DNA from: Chitinophagales bacterium
GTDB taxonomy: Bacteria > Bacteroidota > Bacteroidia > Chitinophagales > Saprospiraceae
Direction: 5' to 3'
Assembly (NCBI GenBank): GCA_013298845.1
Contig: JAAFJN010000033.1
Coordinates: 1-59,351 of the forward strand
DNA length: 59,351 bases
The translations under genes were made by a program, and so were the position numbers. How positions within the stretch are numbered: position 1 is the first letter of the stretch; each line of letters starts with the position of its first letter. Of this stretch, positions 1-7,373 are shown piece after piece. The notes under the pieces are model-generated. The model ran no database searches. It saw nothing but the letters and a program-made list of their open reading frames with translations, and was not told the DNA's origin.

Positions 1-410
1 ACGCTGTAATCAAATGGAGCGGTGACGTACATCCTGAAACGCTCCGCTGCGTGCGGGGTTTTTCCATATACCCCGGTAAAAGTAGAGGGGGGCCTCAACG
101 AAAAACTAAGTGTTCCCCAAGTTGTACCGAGTAAAGAATCACCCGTGCCGTGTAGGCCCTTTATTCCTTGTTCTACTAAAAATTGATAGTCCTCGTGCCC
201 TTCGGCCAGCGACCAATCTATCTCTCCAATTTTTGCCTTTAGCCAAGCCGTTGCGTTTTTGGTAGGTGCCTCATTAAACTTAATGTCTTGGTAACAGGCA
301 ATCATGTCTACCTCCGTTTCAACGGTGGGCGGCGGGGCGGGGTTGTCTTTTTTACAAGCGGTAAAAGCGGCAACTACCGCTAAAAAACAATAGAAATATA
401 GTTTGTTCAT
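1..410 (-). CDS. Lipoprotein, partial (3' end beyond the window)
   Basis: The reading frame opens at the ATG complementary to 408-410 and stays open to the window edge, giving at least 136 residues. The N-terminus MNKLYFYCFLAVV is a lipoprotein signal with the cysteine in AFTACKKD. The rest is acidic and beta-like with no family I recognise. The start and the 50 bp before it are nearly the same as those of the upstream gene (528-1295): both begin MNKLYF, and both are preceded by the same 12-bp-stem hairpin. It is the third gene of a minus-strand run and is probably exposed at the cell surface or in the periplasm (inference). Confidence 0.75.
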   Translation of the reverse strand, partial: MNKLYFYCFLAVVAAFTACKKDNPAPPPTVETEVDMIACYQDIKFNEAPTKNATAWLKAKIGEIDWSLAEGHEDYQFLVEQGIKGLHGTGDSLLGTTWGTLSFSLRPPSTFTGVYGKTPHAAERFRMYVTAPFDYS

Positions 411-430
411 TGTGTACATATTTTTAAGTA

Positions 431-465
431 TTGGCCAGCCTTACGGTGATGTAAAGGCTGGCCAA
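431..465 (-). promoter_or_regulatory. Leader hairpin copy 1 (12-bp perfect stem)
   Basis: TTGGCCAGCCTT (431-442) pairs perfectly with AAGGCTGGCCAA (454-465) around an 11-base loop. It lies 20 bases upstream of the lipoprotein start at 410 and has a near-identical copy at 1317-1351 upstream of the preceding lipoprotein. No T-run follows on either strand. Position and duplication suggest a 5' leader structure rather than a plain terminator; the role is unknown. Confidence 0.7.
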
Positions 466-497
466 ACCCGGTAATTTGAATGGTTTTGATACGAACT

Positions 498-532
498 ATT
501 CACTTTTCGTTTTTCACTATTCACTTTTCACT
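498..532 (-). repeat. Heptamer array AGTGAAN, five phases, containing the stop codon of the lipoprotein gene
   Basis: Read on the minus strand, this is a run of 7-base units AGTGAAA/AGTGAAT with one degenerate unit (505-511). The TGA stop of the 255-aa lipoprotein (528-530) lies inside the first AGTGAAA unit, so the array itself ends the reading frame. The same heptamer forms much longer arrays at 16984-17088, 17191-17267, 40896-40993 and 41137-41206. Confidence 0.8.
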
Positions 533-1295
533 TATTCACGTCCACGTATAGTTTGGCTTTACCGCTGCGAATTTGGCCAAAATACCACCCCGGTTGCTCG
601 CCAAGTCCGTTGTATAAATCGGCTTTAAAATTACACCAAATGGTAAAGCGTACAAAATTACCCATGTCTTTTGCTTCCGAGCGGGTGATTTCAAAATAGT
701 TATTAGGAGACGTTTTGTGCGCTCCCACGGTGTAAAGAGAAACCCCTCCGAAACTTGTTTGGTTAGATTCGGTTATCTTACCTCTGATAGTTAATCCAAT
801 GACCCAGCCACTACCTTCCTGATCAACGCCATCAGAAACAGTTTTTATACCGGGGCTAAGCAGATTATTAACCAAAGTGCGCAAGTCCGCAACAGTATCA
901 ATATCAAAGGCCGGACTTTGGAATTCCAAAAGACCTATAGACTGGCCTAAATAATTTGAAGCAGGCTTGTACAGGAAAAAATTAAAGTATAAAATATCAA
1001 AGACCTTAGTCGTGCCAGGTGTTAAATCGGGCGTGTCCGTACGAAAGCGAGTAGTTACGTTGCCTGAATAAATAAATCCATCGCTTTCATACCCTGTTCC
1101 CATCGTGGATGTTGAGCCTTCAATGTCGGCTTCGTACCAGGCATCGGGCTCGTTGCTGATATCTAATTTAGGATATTCAACACTGGGCATTAATTCACAG
1201 GCACTATCGGGATACTGGGGCGGGCAAGTTTTTTCCTTTTTGCAGGCGGCTACTGTAAGCAAAAATAACAGACCGAAGAAATATAGTTTGTTCAT
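528..1295 (-). CDS. Lipoprotein of unknown function
   Basis: 255 residues. I chose the start MNKLYFFGLLFLL (ATG at 1293-1295) over a longer upstream frame because it gives a clean lipoprotein signal with lipobox VAACKKEK and matches the paralogous start of the next gene. The mature part is acidic, rich in Gly, Ser and Thr, and looks beta-structured; it ends KLYVDVNK. A lipoprotein of similar layout at 48360-48926 ends HLKVE. I recognise no domain. The gene follows the 496-aa lipoprotein by 64 bases and precedes the edge lipoprotein by 117 bases, consistent with one operon. The stop codon sits within a heptamer repeat. Confidence 0.8.
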   Translation of the reverse strand: MNKLYFFGLLFLLTVAACKKEKTCPPQYPDSACELMPSVEYPKLDISNEPDAWYEADIEGSTSTMGTGYESDGFIYSGNVTTRFRTDTPDLTPGTTKVFDILYFNFFLYKPASNYLGQSIGLLEFQSPAFDIDTVADLRTLVNNLLSPGIKTVSDGVDQEGSGWVIGLTIRGKITESNQTSFGGVSLYTVGAHKTSPNNYFEITRSEAKDMGNFVRFTIWCNFKADLYNGLGEQPGWYFGQIRSGKAKLYVDVNK

Positions 1296-1316
1296 TGTGT
1301 ACATATTTGTTAAGTA

Positions 1317-1351
1317 TTGGCCAGCCTTACGGTGTGGTAAAGGCTGGCCAA
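1317..1351 (-). promoter_or_regulatory. Leader hairpin copy 2 (12-bp perfect stem)
   Basis: TTGGCCAGCCTT (1317-1328) pairs with AAGGCTGGCCAA (1340-1351). The stem is identical to the copy at 431-465; the two loops differ by a few bases. It sits 21 bases upstream of the 255-aa lipoprotein start and just after the stop of the 496-aa gene. Confidence 0.7.
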
Positions 1352-1359
1352 ACGAATGG

Positions 1360-2850
1360 TTAATTAATGGTAATCTGTTTCGTTTTAGTAACGGATTCTC
1401 CAAGGCAATTGGTAATAGTTACTGTTATCGTTGCCGGGGTGGGTGTGCCGGATCCCGGCCCGCCGCTGTACGTAGAAAATCTACGCAGCAAAGCTGAAGG
1501 CTGCGTATTGGGGACGTTGGTTATAAATCCCTTATCCGAACTATAACTAATGGTGTACAGGTTATCATTCCACACTTTGCTTGGTGTAATCATAATGTCG
1601 GTATAACCCCCTGCTGTAATGGCGGTACTGTTAGGCACTATACTAAAAAAGTTTTCATCAATATCTATAAAGTCGTTGTTTAGATTGAATGAACTAGAAA
1701 TGAGTTTGTTAGGTTCATCATCACAGTTAGTAAAATAGCATCTTACTTCCGTTGGATTATTCCGATTAGGAACAATAATACGTTGTTCCTCGACTGTGGT
1801 GGTGAGTTCCGTTGGGGTGGAGTTTTGATTAAACCAGTTAAAACTGGGTGAATTCAAATTCGACTGTCCCCACAAACGGCAACGAACCTCGTCGCAGGAA
1901 ACCGGAAGGAATGTAATTTTGGTGGGATTGGCGCAAACTGTAGTGTTTTCAATATTCCTATTCAGGCAGGTTTTGCAGGGATCGGATTTTAGAGCTTTGT
2001 TAGCTCCGTACAAAGCACCGGCTATCATACCGATTTTGGCTCCAATCACTGTTCCTGCGGCTCCTCCTATAGACCCAATAGTTTCCCCGAATTTCTTACC
2101 ACTCCACATGTAATAGGCCATGTGAATTACATGTGTCCAGAAACACTGAGGACACCCCGACGATCTTTCAGTAACGCCGCCGCCCGACTGGTTTTGCATA
2201 TCCAAAAGCCCTTTCAGGCCACCCTCGGCCGTGTGTACCAAAATACTGCCCATATTGAGCATATTTTGATCTTCTTCCCCCTTTGTTTCATCTCCTCGGA
2301 TAGGTCCAACTGGGCCAATCGGGCCAGTTGGTGGAGTGGGCGGGTTGTTGTACGTCGTACACAAATAGTCGCGGTAACCGTTGGCGAAATTTTCGATAAT
2401 ATCAACCGACAAGTTCTCGAAATCAATTTGTGAAGACTGGTTTAAAAAACTGTTGATCAACGCGATTTCCTCTGGCGTTGCGTCCAGTTCGGTTTCCATG
2501 TAGTTCAGTGCTGCCTGCTGCCCTTGTGTAAGGTGCAAATTAATCAGGTGGTCGGCTACTGCCGCTACATCGGCTTCCGATACCAAATTCCCGTACATTT
2601 CCGCAATTTGTTCACTGCTATTGTAACGCACGGTTTGGTAAGATACCCCTACTAACTCAGGGAAATTAGCGCAATCCCCATCGGTTCGGGATTGAGTGAC
2701 GGCTCCTGTGGCAGAAGTCGAATCAAGCGGCACATTTTCCTTCTTGCACGACGAAAAATAAGCAACGCCAAAAATAAATGCTACTCCAAGCAACACGCTT
2801 GTGTAACGCTGCCATACGGACAGCATTTTGTTACTAAAAAATGGTTTCAT
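1360..2850 (-). CDS. Large lipoprotein with glycine-zipper segment
   Basis: 496 residues. The signal segment at 15-34 ends in lipobox YFSSC (Cys35) followed by KKEN. A mostly helical region (60-165) leads into a Pro/Gly linker (170-185). A Gly-rich hydrophobic stretch with several GxxxG spacings then runs from about 255 to 285, bracketed by Cys pairs CPQC (233-236) and CKTC (292-295). The C-terminal 200 residues look like Ig/PKD-type beta domains. Glycine zippers of this kind occur in pore-forming or membrane-inserting peptides, so insertion into a membrane is possible (inference). It is first in the three-lipoprotein run. I do not recognise the family. Confidence 0.75.
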   Translation of the reverse strand: MKPFFSNKMLSVWQRYTSVLLGVAFIFGVAYFSSCKKENVPLDSTSATGAVTQSRTDGDCANFPELVGVSYQTVRYNSSEQIAEMYGNLVSEADVAAVADHLINLHLTQGQQAALNYMETELDATPEEIALINSFLNQSSQIDFENLSVDIIENFANGYRDYLCTTYNNPPTPPTGPIGPVGPIRGDETKGEEDQNMLNMGSILVHTAEGGLKGLLDMQNQSGGGVTERSSGCPQCFWTHVIHMAYYMWSGKKFGETIGSIGGAAGTVIGAKIGMIAGALYGANKALKSDPCKTCLNRNIENTTVCANPTKITFLPVSCDEVRCRLWGQSNLNSPSFNWFNQNSTPTELTTTVEEQRIIVPNRNNPTEVRCYFTNCDDEPNKLISSSFNLNNDFIDIDENFFSIVPNSTAITAGGYTDIMITPSKVWNDNLYTISYSSDKGFITNVPNTQPSALLRRFSTYSGGPGSGTPTPATITVTITNCLGESVTKTKQITIN

Positions 2851-3045
2851 GTTTTTACTTTAAGTTAAAAAGTGTTTGTTAAAAAATAGATTGTATAAAC
2901 TCAGGATCCTTGTTTACGGAGTAATTACTTGTTGGAACTCAGGAAGGGAACAAGAGAAAATTTGGTTTTCCTGAATACGACACAAGACGATATTTATGAA
3001 CATAAAAGTACAGGTGTGGTTTTAATGTAGTATATAAAAAAACGT

Positions 3046-3116
3046 AAGAATTTCTGCTGAAATAAAAATAAATTTCAGAATTTCTGCGGAAGCGTTTATT
3101 TTTGCCAGAAATTCTG
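3046..3116 (+). promoter_or_regulatory. Three operator-like palindromes spaced exactly 30 bp
   Basis: AAGAATTTCTG (3046-3056), CAGAATTTCTG (3076-3086) and CAGAAATTCTG (3106-3116) are copies of one 11-base palindrome. The 30-bp start-to-start spacing puts them on about the same face of the helix. The middle copy lies in the -33 region and the last covers the expected transcription start. This is the layout of an autoregulated promoter; the downstream gene product may be the ligand. Confidence 0.65.
3097..3104 (+). promoter_or_regulatory. -7 element TATTTTTG
   Basis: This matches the Bacteroidota TAnnTTTG element. It lies 21 bases upstream of the ATG at 3126, which supports that start over an in-frame TTG at 3102 that would overlap the element. 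Confidence 0.6.
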
Positions 3117-3125
3117 AAAATTCTG

Positions 3126-4133
3126 ATGTCTGTAATTCCTTTTCCTATTCAATACGCCCTGTTTCAGGGCATTACCCGCAAGTTCAAAAAACGGTCAATG
3201 GCATTGGCCGATTATCTCCAGCGCTTTCCGGGGGTAAGCGAAAGTACGGCCCGGGCGCGTTTTAGCGGCACTACGGGCATCACCTACGATCATGGTATGG
3301 AAATCGCCATGTCGTACCAGTTGCGCGACCAACATATATGCCCCGATGGTTGGCCCGCCAACGAACTACTGCTGACCGTTACCTCGGTGCAACCCGATAT
3401 CGGGGCGTTTCTGGACATGCTGTTGCGCGATTTTTCCCCAATTCCGAACCTGTCCCGGCCCCGGATACTTCTGGTGATGGAAGACGTTCCCTTTTTTCTG
3501 CTCAAAAAACACCGCCGACTGGCTGGTTTATTGTTGTATTTTAACCTTTGTTTTGAGGCCGGGGTGCCTTATTACCGGAAATTTCGGTTTGGTCCCCGGT
3601 TTATGAACGAACCGCACGTACACCATTGGCTCGATCAAGGCCGCGCTATACTCGATATTTACCAACAAATAGAAGGTGTAGAATATTGGTCACCCCACAT
3701 GCTGGATCGTTTCCTGCGCAAAGTGCGCCTCGTTACCGAACACGATTTATTCGAGGACCCAGCGGTATTAGCCGAAATAAAGGAAGAAATTGGGCATTTT
3801 ATCGGCGATTTGGAAAGGGTGTTGGAAACCGGACAAAAAAACTACGGACTACAACCGCATTTGGCGGCAAAAGTGCAGATCCATAACCATCGGGGTTTTG
3901 CGCCCGGTAATCTGATGGCGGCGCAGGCCAATGGCGATGATTTATTCGTCTATCACGAACCCCAATTGTTTAACGGGTATCGCTATGGCGCGGGAACAAT
4001 GGCTTTATTTCAACAAAAAATAGATTATCTGGCCAACGTCAGCCCCATTGTTCCTCATTCCGGTAAACAAAAAACAGATTTTGTGGCCGCATTGGAGCAA
4101 CACGCGGATATTTTGTTGAATGTACTGAAATAA
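3126..4133 (+). CDS. Putative DNA-binding regulator of unknown family
   Basis: 335 residues. The segment ADYLQRFPGVSESTARARF, about 30-50 residues in, has the spacing of a helix-turn-helix and sits in a basic N-terminus (RKFKKR). The remaining 270 residues are helical and show no enzyme motif I recognise. The ATG at 3126 is preferred because a TAnnTTTG promoter overlaps the upstream TTG alternative. Three phased palindromes cover the promoter, suggesting autoregulation. It converges on the O-methyltransferase gene with 8 bases between the stops. The layout resembles an N-terminal HTH with a C-terminal sensor or effector domain, but this is inference. Confidence 0.7.
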   Translation: MSVIPFPIQYALFQGITRKFKKRSMALADYLQRFPGVSESTARARFSGTTGITYDHGMEIAMSYQLRDQHICPDGWPANELLLTVTSVQPDIGAFLDMLLRDFSPIPNLSRPRILLVMEDVPFFLLKKHRRLAGLLLYFNLCFEAGVPYYRKFRFGPRFMNEPHVHHWLDQGRAILDIYQQIEGVEYWSPHMLDRFLRKVRLVTEHDLFEDPAVLAEIKEEIGHFIGDLERVLETGQKNYGLQPHLAAKVQIHNHRGFAPGNLMAAQANGDDLFVYHEPQLFNGYRYGAGTMALFQQKIDYLANVSPIVPHSGKQKTDFVAALEQHADILLNVLK

Positions 4134-4141
4134 GGTGCTAA

Positions 4142-4768
4142 TTACTTCTTCCGAATCACCATCAAACCATCGCGCAATGGAAGCAACAGGTTTTCTACCC
4201 GTTCGTCTTCGTGGACCATTTGGTTAAAATTCCGAATGGCCACCGTGGTGGCTTCCTGGTCGTCGGTGAGCACTTTACCGTCCCACAAAATATTATCGGC
4301 CAAAATAAACCCACCCGGGCGCGTGCGCTCCAACGCGAGTTCGTAGTGGCGGGCGTAGTCCAATTTACCGGCATCCAGAAAAACCAGGTCGAACATTTCG
4401 TTCAATACCGGAATCACCGTTGCCGCATCGCCGATATACAGCCGAATTTTGTCTTCCAAGCCCGCTTTTTGAATAAATTTTTGAATAATCCACGCGTGTT
4501 CGTCGTTGACTTCGATGGTGTGCACTTCCCCGCCGGGTGGCAGGCATTGCGCCATACAAATGGCCGTGTACCCCGTAAAAGCCCCCACTTCGAGGATGCG
4601 TTTGGGTTGCACCATGTGGGTGATAAACGACAACAACATACCCTGGTACGGCCCCGATAACATTTGGGGGCTAAGGGTGTGCAAGTGCGTAAAACGCTCC
4701 AGTTCGTGCAAAATGGCGGAAGGCGGCGTCGTGTGCTGAATAGCGTAGTCTAGTACTTCGTGTTGCAC
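4142..4768 (-). CDS. SAM-dependent O-methyltransferase (caffeoyl-CoA OMT-like; possibly TrmR-type)
   Basis: 208 residues, the usual length for the metal-dependent O-methyltransferase family 3. It has the SAM-binding motif I (RILEVGAFTGYTAI), the acidic loop FDLVFLDAGK, the metal-site segment LADNILW and the C-terminal LPLRDGLMVIRK. Family members methylate small catechol-like substrates; the Bacillus member TrmR methylates 5-hydroxyuridine in tRNA, so either role is possible. It is the last gene of the batA operon, 5 bases after the small lipoprotein gene. Confidence 0.88.
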   Translation of the reverse strand: MQHEVLDYAIQHTTPPSAILHELERFTHLHTLSPQMLSGPYQGMLLSFITHMVQPKRILEVGAFTGYTAICMAQCLPPGGEVHTIEVNDEHAWIIQKFIQKAGLEDKIRLYIGDAATVIPVLNEMFDLVFLDAGKLDYARHYELALERTRPGGFILADNILWDGKVLTDDQEATTVAIRNFNQMVHEDERVENLLLPLRDGLMVIRKK

Positions 4769-4773
4769 GGTAT

Positions 4774-5088
4774 TTATTGTTTTTTGGGGTCAAAAATGGG
4801 TTTTATTTCCAACGAATCAATGGGCAATACGGCTGGCGGCTGTTCGGGTTTGAACGGGCGGCGGCGGTTGAGCGAATCGCGCAATTCCTGTTGGGCCTCG
4901 GCCAGGAGAATGGAATCCACCATATGGCTGGCTTTTACGAGCAATGCTTCGCGGCATTTGGCTTTTTCCTTTTTGGTAAAATCCTGCACGCGGGCATCCA
5001 CTTTTTGGCGGATAATTTCGTCTTTATTGCGGCCGCAGGCCAACAAAAACAGCAGTAATAATGCGGTGAACCGGGTGTTGTACATCAT
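4774..5088 (-). CDS. Small lipoprotein of unknown function
   Basis: 104 residues. The signal ends in lipobox LLAC followed by GRNKDE. The mature protein is highly charged and helical (many Lys, Glu and Arg up to about residue 75) and then proline-rich (KPEQPPAVLP). It lies between batA (24-base gap) and the methyltransferase (5-base gap), so it is probably co-transcribed. I recognise no domain. Confidence 0.75.
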   Translation of the reverse strand: MMYNTRFTALLLLFLLACGRNKDEIIRQKVDARVQDFTKKEKAKCREALLVKASHMVDSILLAEAQQELRDSLNRRRPFKPEQPPAVLPIDSLEIKPIFDPKKQ

Positions 5089-5112
5089 TTTGAGGGTGCA
5101 AAATTACAATAA

Positions 5113-6099
5113 CTAATCCATCACGGAGCGCAATACCACGTTTTTCAGAAATACAAACGCCGCCAGCAACAACAACGCCGCCCCGATGAGGTACTGAAAA
5201 TAGTCGGTACTTTTTTTCAACGTAGTGATATCCACGCGGGTTTTTTCCAAACGATCAATTTCGGCGTAAATGTCGCGCAGGTCGTCGGGCGTATAGGCTC
5301 GGAAAAAACGGGCGTCGGTTTTGCGGGCAATGTCTTCCAGTAACGTTGTATTAATGTGGCTTTCGACGGGCCGATACACAAACGTCGTGTCGTCAATGCG
5401 GCTGTACGGGGTTTCTACAATACCTTCCTGCCCAATGGCAATGGTATAAACTTTTATGCCCATTTCGGCGGCAATGGCGGCAGCATCTTCGGGCGAAACA
5501 ATACCGGCGTTGTTATCGCCATCGGTGAGCAGCACCACAATTTTGCTTTTGGCCGAACTGCTTTTAAGGCGGTTTAGGGCAGTGGCAAGGCCGTCGCCAA
5601 TGGCCGTTTCCCATTTCAAAACCCCCACTTTTACGTTGTTGATGAACGTTTTCACCACGCTTTTATCGGGCGTGAGCGGGCAGTGCGTAAAGGCCTCACC
5701 GGCAAATACCACCAGTCCGATGCGGTCGTTGGGGCGTTTTTCCACAAAATCAATCGCAACGGCTTTGGTGACGGCTAAGCGATTGGGCCTAAAATCGCGG
5801 CTCAGCATACTCAACGAAATGTCCATGGTGAGTACGATATCAATGCCATTGGAGTTAATTTTTTCTTCTTCCCACACTTTTTGGGGGCGGGCCAGGGCAA
5901 CGATCATCAAGGCCAGGGCCGCGTGTAAGAACCACGGCAAACGCTGGCGCAGGGTTATCCGCCACGAAGGCGCACCCGCCAGTGCCGGGGCAGTGGGCAG
6001 GGCAATGGCCTTGGGAGCCGGTGGACGGCGGCGGTACCACCAATAACCCAGGGGCCAGATCAATGCCAATAAAAACCAAAGTGGCTGTTCGAACGACAT
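5113..6099 (-). CDS. batA: BatA-type von Willebrand factor A domain membrane protein
   Basis: 328 residues. Layout: a hydrophobic N-terminal segment (LWFLLALIWPLGYWWYRRR), a second transmembrane segment near 57-70, a VWA domain starting GIDIVLTMDISLSM with the metal-site DxSxS at 93-97, then VLLTDGDNNAG, and a C-terminal transmembrane anchor. This is the BatA layout of the Bacteroides aerotolerance operon. The other bat genes and the MoxR ATPase are not adjacent, so it stands with a lipoprotein and a methyltransferase instead. A -7 element lies 7 bases from the ATG, so the mRNA may be leaderless. Confidence 0.88.
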   Translation of the reverse strand: MSFEQPLWFLLALIWPLGYWWYRRRPPAPKAIALPTAPALAGAPSWRITLRQRLPWFLHAALALMIVALARPQKVWEEEKINSNGIDIVLTMDISLSMLSRDFRPNRLAVTKAVAIDFVEKRPNDRIGLVVFAGEAFTHCPLTPDKSVVKTFINNVKVGVLKWETAIGDGLATALNRLKSSSAKSKIVVLLTDGDNNAGIVSPEDAAAIAAEMGIKVYTIAIGQEGIVETPYSRIDDTTFVYRPVESHINTTLLEDIARKTDARFFRAYTPDDLRDIYAEIDRLEKTRVDITTLKKSTDYFQYLIGAALLLLAAFVFLKNVVLRSVMD

Positions 6100-6106
6100 A
6101 AGGCCG

Positions 6107-6114
6107 CAAAGTTA
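6107..6114 (-). promoter_or_regulatory. -7 element TAACTTTG for batA
   Basis: The minus-strand sequence TAACTTTG fits TAnnTTTG and ends 7 bases before the batA ATG. The expected start of transcription is at or one or two bases from the start codon. Confidence 0.65.
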
Positions 6115-6175
6115 GGCCACGCAGCCATCAAAATGATTTTTTAGGAAAAACCTTTTTTATTTCTGTCAAATGATA

Positions 6176-6183
6176 TACCTTTG
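6176..6183 (+). promoter_or_regulatory. -7 element TACCTTTG for SRP RNA
   Basis: This perfect TAnnTTTG match ends 4 bases before the first paired base of the SRP RNA closing stem. Confidence 0.75.
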
Positions 6184-6187
6184 CGCC

Positions 6188-6273
6188 GCGTCGGGCGATC
6201 AGCTCCTGCAAAACTCCCCCAGGGCAGAAATGCAGCAAGGGTATGTGGTTGTAGCGATGTGCCCGGCGTTTTT
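6188..6273 (+). ncRNA. ffs: Signal recognition particle RNA, small (4.5S) type
   Basis: The closing stem GCGTCGGGC (6188-6196) pairs with GCCCGGCGT (6261-6269), with G-U pairs. The apical domain reads CAGGGCAGAAATGCAGCA, the conserved SRP domain IV: the CAGG side, a GC-closed AGAAAT loop, then GCAGCA. A run of Ts follows the closing stem. The promoter lies immediately upstream and a strong terminator hairpin at 6276-6319. The RNA binds Ffh (SRP54) for co-translational targeting to the membrane. Ends are estimated to within a few bases. Confidence 0.92.
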
Positions 6274-6275
6274 TG

Positions 6276-6319
6276 AAATATGCCAATATGCGTCTATCGC
6301 CTATTGGCATATTTTTTTT
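6276..6319 (+). terminator. Rho-independent terminator after SRP RNA
   Basis: A 13-bp perfect stem (6276-6288 with 6302-6314) is followed by a T-run to 6319. It separates the SRP RNA from the aldolase gene, which shows no clear promoter of its own, so read-through is possible. Confidence 0.85.
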
Positions 6320-6354
6320 AAGGCACAAAAAGAAAAACAAACTCAACAAAATAT

Positions 6355-7017
6355 ATGCAATTCTTTATCGATACTGCCAACCTTGACCACATTCGCGAAG
6401 CCGCTGAATTGGGTATTCTCGATGGTGTAACCACCAATCCCTCTTTGATGGCCAAAGAAGGTATTTCCGGGGAGCAAAATATCCTGAATCACTACAAAGC
6501 CATTTGTAAAATTGTGGGCGACGACCGCGACGTGAGTGCCGAGGTTATTTCCACCGAATTTGACGGTATGGTGAAAGAAGGCACCAAATTGGCCAAGTTG
6601 CACGACAATATCGTGGTAAAAGTGCCCATGACCAAAGATGGCATCAAAGCCATTTCCTGGTTTACCAACGAAGGTATCAAAACCAATTGTACCCTTGTTT
6701 TTTCGGCCGGTCAGGCCATTTTGGCCGCTAAGGCCGGTGCAACCTACCTCTCTCCGTTCGTAGGACGCGTGGACGATATTTCCTGGGACGGTATTGGTTT
6801 GATTGAAGAAATTGCCGAAATTTACGAAACTACCGGTTTTGAAACCGCTATTTTGGCGGCCAGTATTCGCAGCCCGCTGCACATCGTACAAGCCGCTAAA
6901 GCCGGTGCCCACGTGTGTACCTGCCCGTTGTCGGCAATTTTGGGTTTGCTCAACCACCCATTGACGGATATTGGTTTGGCTAAATTTTTGGAAGACCATA
7001 AAAAGGCCAACGGATAA
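6355..7017 (+). CDS. fsa: Fructose-6-phosphate aldolase / transaldolase-like (FSA/TalC family)
   Basis: 220 residues, the usual length for the short transaldolase family. The N-terminus MQFFIDTANLDHIREA and GVTTNPSLMAKEG are family signatures; the Schiff-base lysine is in NIVVKVPMT; the phosphate-site region SPFVGRVDD and AASIRSPLH are present. It is a cytosolic carbon-metabolism enzyme cleaving or forming fructose 6-phosphate, or acting as a transaldolase; the sequence by eye does not decide which. A repeat element starts directly after the stop codon. Confidence 0.9.
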   Translation: MQFFIDTANLDHIREAAELGILDGVTTNPSLMAKEGISGEQNILNHYKAICKIVGDDRDVSAEVISTEFDGMVKEGTKLAKLHDNIVVKVPMTKDGIKAISWFTNEGIKTNCTLVFSAGQAILAAKAGATYLSPFVGRVDDISWDGIGLIEEIAEIYETTGFETAILAASIRSPLHIVQAAKAGAHVCTCPLSAILGLLNHPLTDIGLAKFLEDHKKANG

Positions 7018-7134
7018 TACTTCGGCTACGCTCAGTATTTATACTTCGGCTTCGCTCAGCATTTATAATTCGGCTTCGCTCAGTATAAATACTATCGCTC
7101 AGTATTTATACTGAGCGAAGCCGAATTATAAATG
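7018..7134. repeat. 24-bp tandem repeats ending in a 34-bp perfect hairpin
   Basis: Three 24-base units of the type TACTTCGGCTTCGCTCAGTA start at 7018, 7042 and 7066, immediately after the aldolase TAA. They are followed by an inverted copy. The last unit and the inverted copy form a perfect 34-bp stem (7060-7093 with 7101-7134) around the 7-base loop ATCGCTC. I find no open frame in it. It belongs with the stop-adjacent repeat elements elsewhere in the window. Confidence 0.9.
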
Positions 7135-7135
7135 A

Positions 7136-7167
7136 CAAAAGCCGCGTCTCATTTGACGCGGCTTTTG
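7136..7167. terminator. Terminator hairpin, 13-bp perfect stem, usable in both directions
   Basis: CAAAAGCCGCGTC (7136-7148) pairs with GACGCGGCTTTTG (7155-7167) around a 6-base loop. The A/T flanks give a T-run on either strand. It would terminate the aldolase mRNA. Confidence 0.8.
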
Positions 7168-7175
7168 TAACTAAT

Positions 7176-7373
7176 TATAATCCCATGAACATTTTAAAGT
7201 CGGTGTGTCTTTTTTGAAAGACAAAGGTCGTTTTGGATATTTAACGGCTAATAAACGCCGTTATTCAAAACGTATTGCAGAAAAAGGGAGATTTTTTTAC
7301 TTTTCCAGAATTTGAGTAGCCTTCTTTTTAGGCTACTCAAATTGTCTGAAACTGTATAATCCCATGAACATTT
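7176..7373. repeat. Duplicated 19-base motif next to hairpins
   Basis: TATAATCCCATGAACATTT occurs at 7176-7194 and again at 7355-7373. On the minus-strand side each copy is followed by a hairpin: 7136-7167 for the first and 7309-7343 for the second. The sequence between the copies is AT-rich and shows no convincing gene. Confidence 0.6.
7309..7343. terminator. Hairpin with 13-bp perfect stem
   Basis: AATTTGAGTAGCC (7309-7321) pairs with GGCTACTCAAATT (7331-7343) around a 9-base loop. On the minus strand it overlaps the stop codon of a possible 36-codon frame, so it could be that transcript's terminator. Confidence 0.6.

Noticed and set aside
3102-4133. TTG start at 3102 for the putative regulator
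   Set aside because: It overlaps the -7 element TATTTTTG, so the transcript would begin downstream of it.
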